Below are positions 26,053 through 34,357 of a stretch of DNA of 41,788 bases, one piece after another; the stretch's first letter is position 1; each line of letters opens with the position of its first letter. The notes under the pieces are model-generated. The model was given only the letters and a program-made list of their open reading frames with translations. It ran no database searches and had not been told where the DNA came from. This stretch comes from Novosphingobium hassiacum. Lineage in GTDB: Bacteria > Pseudomonadota > Alphaproteobacteria > Sphingomonadales > Sphingomonadaceae. A program made the translations under genes and the position numbers. The DNA lies in NCBI RefSeq assembly GCF_014196055.1, contig NZ_JACICY010000008.1:119497-161284 (forward strand). The letters are read 5' to 3'.

Positions 26053-26678
26053 GCCGTCCGCTGATCATCAGCGATTGCGACGAGGTGCTGCTGCACATGG
26101 TCGCCCCGTTCCGCGACTGGCTGGCGGAGAAGGAAGGCATCGTCTTCAGCATGAAGAACGCCGATTTCGCGCGCGCGTTGAGCTATGCCAAGGATGGCAG
26201 CCTGGTGCCGACCGAGCAGATCTGGGGGCTGCTCAACCGGTTTTTCGATACCGAGATGTACCGCCAGCAGGCGATTGCGGGTGCCGTCGCGGGGATCAAC
26301 GCGATCGGGCAGGACGCCGATGTGGTGATCCTGACCAATCTCAACGATCATCGCCGCGAGATGCGTGCGCAGCAGCTGGCCGACGTCGGGATCAACGCGC
26401 GGGTATTCACCAACCAGGGGCCGAAGGGGCCGGCGCTGAAGGCGATCCTCGACGAATACAAGCCGACGCGGGCGCTGTTCATCGATGACTTGCCACAGCA
26501 CCACGATTCTGTGTCGCAGTTGACGCCGGACGTGATCCGGTTGCACTTGTGCGGAGAGCCGTTGCTGGCACCGCACATCGATTGCGCACACCGCGCAGGG
26601 CATGCCCATGCACGGATCGACGATTGGGACGCGGCGCTGCCGTGGATACTGGCACAGATGCATGGAGAAGATGCGTGA
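26049..26678 (+). CDS. HAD superfamily hydrolase-like protein
   Basis: 209 residues of HAD-like fold. Motif I is 'LIISDCDEVLLHMV', where the second residue after the nucleophile is Asp, as in many HAD phosphatases. Motif II is 'DVVILTNLND', motif III is probably Lys in 'NQGPKGPALKAIL', and motif IV is 'TRALFIDDLPQHHDSV' (paired Asp). The helical cap lies between residues 20 and 90. It is the second gene of a five-gene rightward operon, overlapping DUF3572 before it and the RidA gene after it by 4 nt each. The substrate is unknown. Confidence 0.82.
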   Translation: MSRPLIISDCDEVLLHMVAPFRDWLAEKEGIVFSMKNADFARALSYAKDGSLVPTEQIWGLLNRFFDTEMYRQQAIAGAVAGINAIGQDADVVILTNLNDHRREMRAQQLADVGINARVFTNQGPKGPALKAILDEYKPTRALFIDDLPQHHDSVSQLTPDVIRLHLCGEPLLAPHIDCAHRAGHAHARIDDWDAALPWILAQMHGEDA

Positions 26679-27142
26679 GCGATACCATTGAAACCCGGCT
26701 GGCCGAACTGGGCCTGACCCTTCCGCAAGCAGCCGCGCCTGTTGCCGCCTATGTACCCACGGTCGAGGCGGGCGGGATGCTGTACGTTTCGGGGCAGTTG
26801 CCGTTCATCGACGGCAAGCTCGTGACCGGGCGTCTGGGCAAGGACGTCGAGCTTGAGCAGGGCACCGCAGCTGCGCAGGCCTGCGGGCTGATGATCCTGG
26901 CACAGGTCAAGGCGGCGCTGGGCTCGCTCGACCGGGTGGAGCGCGTGGTGAAGCTGGGCGCGTTCGTCGCGTCGACCAAGGACTTTACCGATCAGCCCAA
27001 GGTAGCCAACGGCGCCTCTGAACTGATGGCCGCGGTGTTCGGCGATGCGGGCAAGCATGCGCGCAGCGCGGTGGGCGTGCCGGTGTTGCCGCTGGGAGCA
27101 GCGGTGGAAGTCGATGCTATCATTGCCATTCGCCCTGCTTGA
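26675..27142 (+). CDS. RidA/YjgF-YER057c family protein
   Basis: A 155-residue protein of the longer RidA subgroup: 'AAPVAAYVPTVEAGGMLYVS', 'GQLPFIDGKLVTGRLGKD', 'VERVVKLGAFVAST' and the C-terminal 'AVGVPVLPLGAAVEVDAII', where an Arg (HARSAVG) precedes the substrate-pocket strand. RidA proteins deaminate reactive enamine/imine intermediates. The GTG start overlaps the HAD stop (GTGA), and the gene overlaps the next one by 29 nt. Confidence 0.9.
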   Translation: MSDTIETRLAELGLTLPQAAAPVAAYVPTVEAGGMLYVSGQLPFIDGKLVTGRLGKDVELEQGTAAAQACGLMILAQVKAALGSLDRVERVVKLGAFVASTKDFTDQPKVANGASELMAAVFGDAGKHARSAVGVPVLPLGAAVEVDAIIAIRPA

Positions 27143-27890
27143 CCGGTTTCTGGTCCCCGCGCCCGATCAGGCGCGCGTGGGCTGGCTGCGTGGGGTAAGC
27201 TACGCCCATCGCGGGCTGCACGGGAACGGTGTGCCCGAGAATTCGCCGACCGCCTTTGCCTTGGCGATCGAACGCGGGATGGGGATCGAGTGCGATGTGC
27301 AGCGCACGTCCGACGGGCACGCGGTGGTGTTCCATGACTGGGAACTCGACCGGCTGACTGGCGAAAGCGGGCCGGTGATCGAGCGGCGGTCAAGCGATCT
27401 GTCGAAGATACAGCTGACCGGCGGGAGCGACTGCATCCCGACGCTGCGGCAGTTCCTCGATCAGGTGGCAGGCCGCGTGCCGGTGCTGATCGAGATCAAG
27501 TCGAAGCGCGATGTGCGGGTGGTGCCGCTGTGCCTTGCGGTGCGGCGGACGCTCGAGGGCTATCGCGGGCCAGTGGCGGTGATGAGCTTCGATCCGCGCG
27601 TCTCGCGCTGGTTCTCGCGCCATTCGCCGCGCATCGTGCATGGGATGGTGGTGACCGAGAACGGCAACCGCGCGTTGCTGGCCACGATCAAGCTGCATCT
27701 GGCGTTCTGGCAGGCCAAGCCGCAGTTCCTGGCGTGGGACGTGCGCGATCTGCCGAGCCGGTTCGTGGCGGCGCAGCGTGAGCGCGGGTTCCCGGTGCTG
27801 ACGTGGACGGTGCGCTCGGCGGAGTTGGCGCAGCGCGCGGCGGACTGTGCCGATGGACCTATTGCCGAAGGGGCGGGCGTCAGGGCATGA
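27114..27890 (+). CDS. Glycerophosphodiester phosphodiesterase
   Basis: 258 residues of the GDPD TIM-barrel family, which hydrolyses glycerophosphodiesters to glycerol-3-phosphate and an alcohol. Catalytic residues are visible: His32-Arg33 in 'SYAHRGLHG', Glu42 in 'PENSPTAF', Glu59 and Asp61 in 'GIECDVQRTSDG' and His74 in 'VVFHDWELDRLTG'. No signal peptide is evident, so it is probably cytoplasmic (UgpQ-like). ATG 27114 follows GGTGGAAG and gives the standard length; it lies inside the 3' end of the RidA gene. Confidence 0.9.
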   Translation: MLSLPFALLDRFLVPAPDQARVGWLRGVSYAHRGLHGNGVPENSPTAFALAIERGMGIECDVQRTSDGHAVVFHDWELDRLTGESGPVIERRSSDLSKIQLTGGSDCIPTLRQFLDQVAGRVPVLIEIKSKRDVRVVPLCLAVRRTLEGYRGPVAVMSFDPRVSRWFSRHSPRIVHGMVVTENGNRALLATIKLHLAFWQAKPQFLAWDVRDLPSRFVAAQRERGFPVLTWTVRSAELAQRAADCADGPIAEGAGVRA

Positions 27891-27897
27891 CGCCCAA

Positions 27898-29028
27898 GTG
27901 ACCTACACCGCGCGCATCCATCAGGCCGTTTCGCAGATCGCCGCCGGGGATTGGGACCGGCTGGCCGGGGCGGGTAACCCGTTCGTTTCGCACGCTTTCC
28001 TGACATTGCTGGAGGAGTCGGCGTCAGTCGGCGCGCGAACCGGGTGGTCGCCGCTGCCGATCGTGATCGAGGGTGATGACGGGCGTCCGGTGGCGGCCTT
28101 GCCTGCTTATCTCAAGAGCCACAGCCAGGGCGAATATGTGTTCGACCATTCGTGGGCGGATGCGTGGCAGAGGGCTGGCGGGGACTACTATCCCAAGCTG
28201 CAGATCGCCGCGCCGTTCACGCCTGCGACCGGGCCGAGGCTGCTGGTGGGCGACCGCCCCGAACTGGCGCTGCCGCTGCTGCGCGCAGCCGAGCAGTTGT
28301 GCGAGAGCAACGGGCTGTCGTCGGCCCACGCGACGTTCATCGCGCCCGATCAGTTGCCGCTGTTCGAGGAGGCGGGGTGGATGCTTCGCAGCGACATCCA
28401 GTTCCACTGGACCAACCGGGGTTACGCGAGCTTCGAGGAATTCTTGGGGGCTTTGTCGTCCGAGAAGCGCAAGAACCTGCGCAAGGAGCGCGCCAAGGCA
28501 CAGGATGGCGTGGACATTCGCGCATTCACCGGCGCGGACATCCGGCCCGAGCACTGGGACGCGTTCTGGGTGTTCTATCAGGATACCGGCGCGCGCAAGT
28601 GGGGGCGGCCCTACCTGACCCGCGCCGCGTTCGACCTGATCGGCGAGCGTATGGCCGACAAGGTGCTGCTGGTGCTGGCTTTTTACGACGGTGAGGCGAT
28701 AGCGGGCGCGATCAACTTCATCGGTGCCGATGCGCTTTACGGGCGGTACTGGGGCTCGGTCGTGGACAAGCCATTCCTGCATTTCGAGCTGTGCTACTAT
28801 CAGGCAATCGACGCGGCGATTGCGCTCGGGCTGAGCCGCGTGGAGGCAGGCGCGCAGGGCGGGCACAAGCTGGCACGCGGGTACGAGCCGGTGCAGACGT
28901 GGTCGGCGCACTACGTGGTCGATCCGGGTTTCCGGCGGGCGATTGCGGACTTCCTGGAGCGCGAGCGGGCGGGAATTGCGCAGGACCAGTTGCTGCTGGG
29001 TGAGCGGACGCCGTTCAAGCGGGGGTGA
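27898..29028 (+). CDS. FemAB/GNAT-like protein (peptidogalycan biosynthesis/recognition family)
   Basis: About 376 residues. It has the two-lobed layout of the PF04339 (COG3146) family, predicted N-acyltransferases related to FemAB: 'NPFVSHAFLTLLEESASVG', 'AYLKSHSQGEYVFDHSWADA', 'FLGALSSEKRKNLRKERAKA', 'FYQDTGARKWGRPYLTRAAF' and 'VEAGAQGGHKLARGYEPVQT'. The biochemical role of the family is unproven. The GTG at 27898, 8 nt after the preceding stop, fits the family N-terminus; an ATG at 27853 is the alternative. It is the last gene of the operon. Highly conserved in proteobacteria. Confidence 0.88.
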   Translation: MTYTARIHQAVSQIAAGDWDRLAGAGNPFVSHAFLTLLEESASVGARTGWSPLPIVIEGDDGRPVAALPAYLKSHSQGEYVFDHSWADAWQRAGGDYYPKLQIAAPFTPATGPRLLVGDRPELALPLLRAAEQLCESNGLSSAHATFIAPDQLPLFEEAGWMLRSDIQFHWTNRGYASFEEFLGALSSEKRKNLRKERAKAQDGVDIRAFTGADIRPEHWDAFWVFYQDTGARKWGRPYLTRAAFDLIGERMADKVLLVLAFYDGEAIAGAINFIGADALYGRYWGSVVDKPFLHFELCYYQAIDAAIALGLSRVEAGAQGGHKLARGYEPVQTWSAHYVVDPGFRRAIADFLERERAGIAQDQLLLGERTPFKRG

Positions 29029-29156
29029 GGGGGTTCTTTGCAACCGCAACCTGCGACGTTAGGCTCTCGTCTGGCGGAGTTAGGGGTGATGGACTCTGAG
29101 CCGAATATCAGGAACAAGATCAACCGGGGTGATTTTTACAGCGGTGTTTTGATCCA

Positions 29157-30086
29157 ATGCTTAGAAGCTATCGGGGAGTCATCCTTGCACTTGGATTGAT
29201 CTTATCCGGTCCAAGCCACGCCCAGCCCGGCGAGGACAATCAATCCAAAACCGAACAGGATAGCGCCAATCAACTTGCGCGCATTGCTGCGGCCATCGAG
29301 AAACAACCAATAACTACGGCTGCAGATCGCGGCTGCCCCCCCTCCCAAGATAATCGTCAAAGCGATCTTTGCGCCCAGTGGAAGGCCGCAGACGCCGCTG
29401 CTGAATCGGCACAATGGGCCTTGTGGTCGTTTTGGTTGACCGGGCTGGGGCTTTTGGTGGGCAGCGGGACTTTGTTTGCCGCTTGGCGTGCTGCCCATTG
29501 GGCTAAGAAGGCTGCGGAACACACTGAAACTGGCGCTAACCAATCTCGGCGCGCTGCTGACGCGGCAGAAGAAACCCTTTCTTTGACTAGGTTTCAAACC
29601 CAACAAACCCTCCGTGCCTATGTCGGACTGGAGAAGATGACCATCTCCATGCCACTTATGAAAAATGGTGAAGAAATGCGGCAGTTCGAAGCTGTGTTTA
29701 AAAACTATGGCTCTAGCCCGGCTCTCAACTTCCGCTTTGGTGGGGCAACGATCGTGACTAACCAAATTGACTTTGAGCCATCCTCCGATCCCAGGATCAA
29801 ACCCGACGCGTTTGACCGGCCTGGATCTATGCTCGCTCAAGGAGGAGCAATTGTTAGGGGCCTTGGCCAGTCGAGCGTTGCCGAACTGATGTCTATTATT
29901 GGCAAGGAAAAGCATCTTTTCGTTGCTCTCTATTGCGCCTACTTTGTCGCTGGCGATGCGGAAGAAAAAGTATGGCGGCAGTTGTATCGTTTCGAGACTT
30001 ATGGCCACGAAAGTTCGAGCGAATTCACTATCGCCAGTTTGAATTATGCCTTCGAAATCGCGGGTGATTGGCACAAAGCGACCTGA
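29157..30086 (+). CDS. Unknown exported/membrane protein, probably acquired
   Basis: 309 residues. An N-terminal signal sequence ('GVILALGLILSGPSHAQPG') is followed by a polar region, one transmembrane helix ('WSFWLTGLGLLVGSGTLFAA', about residues 90-110), an Ala/Glu-rich, probably coiled-coil stretch ('AAEHTETGANQSRRAADAAE') and a C-terminal beta-rich domain beginning 'LRAYVGLEKMTI'. This order resembles hypothetical proteins often seen in prophages and islands; I know no function. Base composition is clearly more AT-rich, with codons such as AAA, ACT and TTT common, unlike the flanking genes, which suggests transfer. The long antisense frame is a shadow. Confidence 0.7.
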   Translation: MLRSYRGVILALGLILSGPSHAQPGEDNQSKTEQDSANQLARIAAAIEKQPITTAADRGCPPSQDNRQSDLCAQWKAADAAAESAQWALWSFWLTGLGLLVGSGTLFAAWRAAHWAKKAAEHTETGANQSRRAADAAEETLSLTRFQTQQTLRAYVGLEKMTISMPLMKNGEEMRQFEAVFKNYGSSPALNFRFGGATIVTNQIDFEPSSDPRIKPDAFDRPGSMLAQGGAIVRGLGQSSVAELMSIIGKEKHLFVALYCAYFVAGDAEEKVWRQLYRFETYGHESSSEFTIASLNYAFEIAGDWHKAT

Positions 30087-30308
30087 AGCAAAGCAAACAA
30101 TGTCGCCTGCCACCAAAGGGCAATAAACGTGCCCAGCACGGTGCGTTTGCTACGTTATATCGGATAATTACATCAGAGGGCGCACTGAGCCGAATATCTT
30201 CGAGCACTACTGGCTCGAAGGCGAATTCAGCGCAGGCATTTACGACACAGTACGCCGTCTATGAGGCTTCAATTGCGCGAGGCTCAGAGGCCGGGTGATG
30301 ATAGCGCC

Positions 30309-30650
30309 TCAAGCAGCGGCACGTCCCGCCCGCAGCCACTCGCGCGCACGCCGCTGCGCCTCGGCAATCTCACGCGCGGTCATCTCTTCAGCCACATCGG
30401 CGCGGCAGCTGGCGGCGTCTTCGTGGCCGCCGGTTGCGGCCAGGTTGAACCACTTGTGGGCTTCGATCATGTCGCATTCCACGCCGTGGCTGCCGGTCGA
30501 GTAGGCGACGCCCAGGTCGAACAGGGCGTTGCCGTCACCGTTGGCGGCGGCTGCGAGGCAGGTGGCGACGAGCAGGTCCGCGCCGTGCGAATCAACGCTG
30601 GCTGCGGGTGCGGAGTCGTCGGCTACGAGCTTGATCCAGGTCTGTCCCAT
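30309..30650 (-). CDS. Sel1-repeat protein
   Basis: 113 residues, with one clear Sel1-like unit: 'ANGDGNALFDLGVAYSTGSH' continues into 'GVECDMIEAHKWFNLAATGG', then a charged helix 'EEMTAREIAEAQRRAREWLR'. No signal peptide. Sel1 repeats are TPR-like scaffolds for protein interactions, and the short single-unit form is common in sphingomonads as a stand-alone gene of unknown role. The start is an ATG at 30650 preceded by AGGGG at a long spacing. It is isolated between the foreign-looking gene and divergent dksA. Confidence 0.82.
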   Translation of the reverse strand: MGQTWIKLVADDSAPAASVDSHGADLLVATCLAAAANGDGNALFDLGVAYSTGSHGVECDMIEAHKWFNLAATGGHEDAASCRADVAEEMTAREIAEAQRRAREWLRAGRAAA

Positions 30651-30946
30651 TAAGCTTTACCCCTGTCGTGGAGCGCAATCCCCTTGCAGCCCCGATAGGC
30701 ACAAAGTCACCAATCTTGGTCAATAAATGGTTAACGCGCGCGCTGGACTGTTTTCGTTTGAAACATAATCGATTGCGCGGCTGTTGGCGCCGTCCGCTTC
30801 AGCCGCCCTTAATGCGCTCGATGCTCCAAATCGCTTGTGCGGTTCTGGGGGCGACCCTATAGGCGCGCCATCCATGGAGCACGCCCGCCCGCAAGGGGAA
30901 GAGGCTGGCCCGGGAGGGGTTGATAGCTTGTGATGCGGAGGGCCGA

Positions 30947-31405
30947 ATGGCTGGGGTCTTGAGTGACGAAATCGACGTTCTGGCCAAGGCGCGCCGCGCA
31001 CTGGCAGGCGATTATGTGCCAAGTGACGACGAACCCTACATGAGCGAGCCGCAGCAGGATTATTTCCGCAAGCTGCTGCTCGAATGGAAGCGTTCGATCC
31101 TGTCCGCGTCTGCCGGAACGCTGTCCGCGCTGCAGGACGGACCGATGCGCGAGCCAGACCTGAACGACCGTGCATCGAGCGAAACCGACTGGGGAATCGA
31201 GCTGCGCACGCGCGATCGCCAGCGCAAGCTGATCGCCAAGATCGATTCGGCGATGCGGCGGATCGACGAGGGCGAGTATGGTTACTGTGAAGTGACCGGC
31301 GAGCCGATCGGCTTGGGTCGGCTGATTGCGCGCCCGATCGCAACGATGACCGTGGAAGCGCAGGAAGCGCATGAGCGGCGTGAAAAAATCTCGCGCGACA
31401 TGTGA
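30947..31405 (+). CDS. dksA: DksA/TraR family RNA polymerase-binding regulator
   Basis: 152 residues that bind the RNA polymerase secondary channel and mediate the stringent response with ppGpp. A coiled-coil (about 45-105) carries the tip region 'NDRASSETDWGIELRTRDRQ', with acidic residues at the expected place. The C-terminal globular part reads 'EYGYCEVTGEPIGLGRLIAR' then 'PIATMTVEAQEAHE'. Only one of the four zinc-finger cysteines remains; the others are Thr, Thr and Ala, as in the one-Cys DksA type known from alphaproteobacteria. ATG 30947 is preceded by GGAGGG at 4-9 nt. A weak hairpin follows near 31411-31430. Confidence 0.94.
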   Translation: MAGVLSDEIDVLAKARRALAGDYVPSDDEPYMSEPQQDYFRKLLLEWKRSILSASAGTLSALQDGPMREPDLNDRASSETDWGIELRTRDRQRKLIAKIDSAMRRIDEGEYGYCEVTGEPIGLGRLIARPIATMTVEAQEAHERREKISRDM

Positions 31406-31583
31406 CGCTGAGACCGACTTTGGTTGGTCTGTAGCATAACGTTCTGGTTAATTTGTTTCCACGCTAACGCGTTGTTTACTCTGCTCGTTTACGAAGCAGC
31501 GAGAAATTTCTGCGATTGCTTCGCAGGCAGGCGCAAGGGGCGTTCTGCAGAAGCGGAATTTCTCGAGAACGGCAGGTTCCTTG

Positions 31584-31943
31584 GTGACTGAGATGGACCA
31601 TCGGCAGCTTGGGCGTGACAGCCTGTTCCTTCTGGCAGAGGTGCGCCTGGTCGGGACCGAGGTCGAGCACCGCGTCAAGGTTCGCAACCTGTCTGTCGGC
31701 GGCATGATGGCCGAAGGCGACATGAAGGTCCTGCGCGGCACGCGGGTCGAAGTGAACTTGCGTAATATCGGCTGGGTCGAGGGCGCTGTGGCGTGGATTC
31801 AGGACAACCGCTTCGGCATCGCCTTCGTCGAGGACGTCGACCCCAAGCTGGCGCGTGCGCCCGTGGGCGAAGGCCCGAGTACGCCGCGCTACGTCAAGCC
31901 GGTGTTTTCGCACATGCAGGCAGGCCCCCTGCGCAAGATCTGA
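31584..31943 (+). CDS. PilZ-domain protein
   Basis: About 119 residues forming one PilZ-like beta-barrel: 'RDSLFLLAEVRLVG', 'VKVRNLSVGGMMAEGDMKVL' (the D/N-xSxxG motif), 'RGTRVEVNLRNIGWVEGAVA' and 'WIQDNRFGIAFVEDVDPKLA'. PilZ domains sense cyclic di-GMP, but the RxxxR part of the site is weak here: residues before the barrel read 'HRQLGRD'. GTG 31584 has AGG 7 nt upstream and is preferred to TTG 31581 or ATG 31593. It stands alone between dksA and the peptide-binding gene. Confidence 0.85.
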   Translation: MTEMDHRQLGRDSLFLLAEVRLVGTEVEHRVKVRNLSVGGMMAEGDMKVLRGTRVEVNLRNIGWVEGAVAWIQDNRFGIAFVEDVDPKLARAPVGEGPSTPRYVKPVFSHMQAGPLRKI

Positions 31944-32002
31944 AGCGTAAAATCTGAAATTGGCACGCTGACCGCGCCGAAGCCTTCTGCTAGGCTCGTT
32001 CG

Positions 32003-33481
32003 ATGGTGGCGCGCATTCCGGCATTTCCGACGTTCCTGCTGCTGTCCGCTGGGCTGCTGGCATCGTGTGGCAAAGGGCAGGACGGTGAACTGGGCGTTGC
32101 GGTAATCGGCAACGCGAGCGCGATCAACGAACGCGGGGCGCGGCTTTCATCACCTGCACAACTGATCCGCTCGGCCACGACCGAGGGTTTGGTCGGGTTC
32201 GATGAGCAGGGGCGGGTGGTGCCTGCGCTGGCCGACCGCTGGATCGTGACCGACAACGGGCAGAGCTATATCTTCCGGCTGCGCGACGGCACCTGGCCCA
32301 ACGGCAAGCGGATCACGGCCGATGGCGCTGCGGCGGCGGTCAAGAAGGCGATCGCGGCGCTGCGGGGCACGGCGCTCGGGCTTGATCTCGCGGCGATCGA
32401 CGAAGTGCGGGTGATGGCCGACCGGGTTATAGAGATCGATCTTGCCGCGCCAGTACCCGAGCTGCTGACGCTGCTCGCGCAGCCCGAATTGGGGCTGCCG
32501 TTCGGCGGACGCGGGATCGGACCGATGGCGGTGAAGGCAGGTGAGGGCGGCGCGCGGGTATTCACGCTGATCCCGCCCGAAACGCGCGGCCTGCCCAAGC
32601 AGGCAAAGTTCGCCAAGCGCGCGCGACCCTTGCGCGTAACCGTGGCGCCTTCTGCCAAGGCAGTGGCGCTGTTCACCGATGGCACGGTCGACGTGTTGCT
32701 GGGCGGAAAGATCGATACGGTGCCGCTGGCGGGGCGGATCGGACTGACGCGCGGCAACGTGCGGCTTGACCCGGTGACCGGACTGTTCGGACTTGTGGTC
32801 GATCGCGCCGACGGGTTTCTGGGGGATTCGGCCAATCGCGAAGCATTAGCGATGGCGATCGATCGCGACGCCTTGCTGGGCAGCTTCAACATCGGTGGCT
32901 GGCAACCGACGACGCGGGTCGTGTCGGGCGACGTCGAGGACGATCTGGGCACGATCGGCGAACGCTGGCAGGGCATGACGCTCGACGAGCGCCGGTCGCA
33001 GGCAGCGGCGCGCGTGGCGGCATGGAAGGGGGCGGGCAGGGCCATTCCTACGCTCAATATCGCGATGCCGGATGGTCCGGGCTCGGGGCTGGTATTTGCG
33101 GCCTTGCGCGACGGGTTTGCCCGGATAGGCTTGTCGGTGCGCCGCCTGCCCGAGGGCGAGCGTGCAGATCTGCGGCTGGTCGACATCGCCGCGCGCTATG
33201 GCCGGGCGACGTGGTTCCTCAACCAGCTGTCGTGCGCGGTGCAGAAGGCGGTGTGCAGCCCGATCGGCGACGAGCGCGTGGCCGAGGCGCGCCGCGCGAT
33301 GGACCCGCAGGCGCGCGCCGCGCTGCTGGCTGAGGCGGAGGCGGAGATTACGGCCGCAAATGGCTTCATTCCGATTGCGCGGCCGTTACGCTGGTCGATG
33401 GTGCGCAGCGGCACTACCGGCTTCGCGCAGAGCCCCTGGGGCTGGCATCCCTTGCCCCCGCTGGCATGGCTCCCCAAGTAA
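32003..33481 (+). CDS. Periplasmic peptide/nickel-type solute-binding lipoprotein
   Basis: 492 residues of the SBP_bac_5 (cluster C) family. The signal ends in the lipobox 'GLLASCGKG'. The mature protein has 'TEGLVGFDEQGRVVPALADR', 'YIFRLRDGTWPNGKRITADG' and 'NREALAMAIDRDALLGS', all typical of dipeptide/oligopeptide ABC binding proteins, with some of the usual loops shortened. No permease or ATPase genes accompany it, so it is an orphan binding protein. The downstream DUF4112 gene starts 5 nt after its stop, indicating a shared transcript. Confidence 0.88.
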   Translation: MVARIPAFPTFLLLSAGLLASCGKGQDGELGVAVIGNASAINERGARLSSPAQLIRSATTEGLVGFDEQGRVVPALADRWIVTDNGQSYIFRLRDGTWPNGKRITADGAAAAVKKAIAALRGTALGLDLAAIDEVRVMADRVIEIDLAAPVPELLTLLAQPELGLPFGGRGIGPMAVKAGEGGARVFTLIPPETRGLPKQAKFAKRARPLRVTVAPSAKAVALFTDGTVDVLLGGKIDTVPLAGRIGLTRGNVRLDPVTGLFGLVVDRADGFLGDSANREALAMAIDRDALLGSFNIGGWQPTTRVVSGDVEDDLGTIGERWQGMTLDERRSQAAARVAAWKGAGRAIPTLNIAMPDGPGSGLVFAALRDGFARIGLSVRRLPEGERADLRLVDIAARYGRATWFLNQLSCAVQKAVCSPIGDERVAEARRAMDPQARAALLAEAEAEITAANGFIPIARPLRWSMVRSGTTGFAQSPWGWHPLPPLAWLPK

Positions 33482-33486
33482 GGGGA

Positions 33487-33933
33487 ATGGACAAACCCGC
33501 TTCTGCAGCTTCGCCAACCGCCACCGCCCGTCCGCAACGGATGCGGCCGGAACTTCCGCCGCTCAGCAATGATCCTGCAGCGGTGCGCCAGCGTGTGGAA
33601 ATGCTCGAGCGCGTTCTGGAGCGCAGTTTCAAGATCCCGGTAATCCGCCGCGATGTCGGGCTGGATGCCATCGCGGGGCTGGTGCCGGTGCTGGGCGATG
33701 TGGTGACGGCCGCGATGGGCGCCTATGTGGTGTGGGAGGCGCGCAACCTGGGCATGTCGAAGTGGCAGCTGTGGCGGATGGGCGGCAACGTGGCGTTCGA
33801 TACGGCCATCGGCGCGATCCCGCTTGTGGGCGATGCGTTCGACTTCTTCTTCCGTTCGAACACGAAGAACCTGAAAATCCTGCGCAAGCATCTCGATAAG
33901 CATCACCCATCAAGCGGCGTGATCGAGGGGTAG
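33487..33933 (+). CDS. DUF4112 membrane protein
   Basis: 148 residues: a Pro-rich N-terminus, a helix 'RQRVEMLERVLERSFKIPVI', then 'RDVGLDAIAGLVPVLGDVVT' and 'GNVAFDTAIGAIPLVGDAFD', two hydrophobic hairpins with the repeated 'G(L/I)xPxxGD' motif of DUF4112, and a basic tail. It is predicted to sit in the inner membrane; function unknown. ATG 33487 follows AAGGGGA. It is transcribed with the solute-binding lipoprotein. Confidence 0.88.
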   Translation: MDKPASAASPTATARPQRMRPELPPLSNDPAAVRQRVEMLERVLERSFKIPVIRRDVGLDAIAGLVPVLGDVVTAAMGAYVVWEARNLGMSKWQLWRMGGNVAFDTAIGAIPLVGDAFDFFFRSNTKNLKILRKHLDKHHPSSGVIEG

Positions 33934-33992
33934 GCCACGGCTTCGGGGGGCCCTTTGTCTCCGCCCATGTTCTGACATCTCGGCTGGATCAT

Positions 33993-34064
33993 CGTCATCC
34001 CCGCGAAGGCGGGGATCCAGTCATGCGCGTGGGCCGCTGGGTCCCCGCCTTCGCGGGGATGACG
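33993..34064. repeat. Palindromic repeat (family D copy 2)
   Basis: CGTCATCCCCGCGAAGGCGG begins the left arm (33993-34020), which matches the reverse complement of 34037-34064 with about one mismatch and a 16-nt loop. Each arm also contains an internal CCCCGC/GCGGGG hairpin. It lies between the convergent ends of DUF4112 and the DUF1674 gene. Confidence 0.82.
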
Positions 34065-34107
34065 AGCGGGGTGGTGGTTGGCGCAACAGGAAGTGTCTAG
34101 CGCCCGC

Positions 34108-34284
34108 TCAGAAATCGATCGCTATCCCGTTCTTTTCCCAGTCGCCGAAGCGGGTGGGGTCCAGGCCGTCTGGATCGTTGCGATGTTCGGGCACCTTGGG
34201 CACGGGCGCGGGATCGTTGGTCCAGTGCGAGGGGCGCGTGAAGTCTGCCGGACGGGTGGTGGCGCGGGGCGTGGGCTTGTCCAT
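34108..34284 (-). CDS. DUF1674 protein (SdhAF4-like succinate dehydrogenase assembly factor family)
   Basis: A 58-residue protein, easily missed because of its size. It begins 'MDKPTPRATTRPADFTRPSH', continues 'WTNDPAPVPKVPEHRNDPDG' and ends 'LDPTRFGDWEKNGIAIDF'. The C-terminal 'GPDG/DPDG-x-(D/E)PTRFGDWE-NG-A-DF' block is the hallmark of DUF1674, the family of mitochondrial Sdh8/SdhAF4, which chaperones the flavinated SdhA subunit. The start ATG at 34284 is followed by the expected basic N-terminus. It is divergent from rsmB. Confidence 0.9.
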   Translation of the reverse strand: MDKPTPRATTRPADFTRPSHWTNDPAPVPKVPEHRNDPDGLDPTRFGDWEKNGIAIDF

Positions 34285-34357
34285 GCCGCTTCAGATGGGC
34301 GCTCCCAACCTCAAGCGCAATTGCCATTTGGGGCAGCACGCGCGATAGGCCGCAGCC

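Noticed and set aside
29202..30116. 304-codon frame antisense to the AT-rich unknown gene
   Set aside because: The plus-strand frame has a signal peptide, a transmembrane helix and a coherent domain order, while the antisense product shows none of these.
30087..30308. Gene between the AT-rich unknown gene and the Sel1 gene
   Set aside because: Only short frames without ribosome binding sites; nothing supportable.
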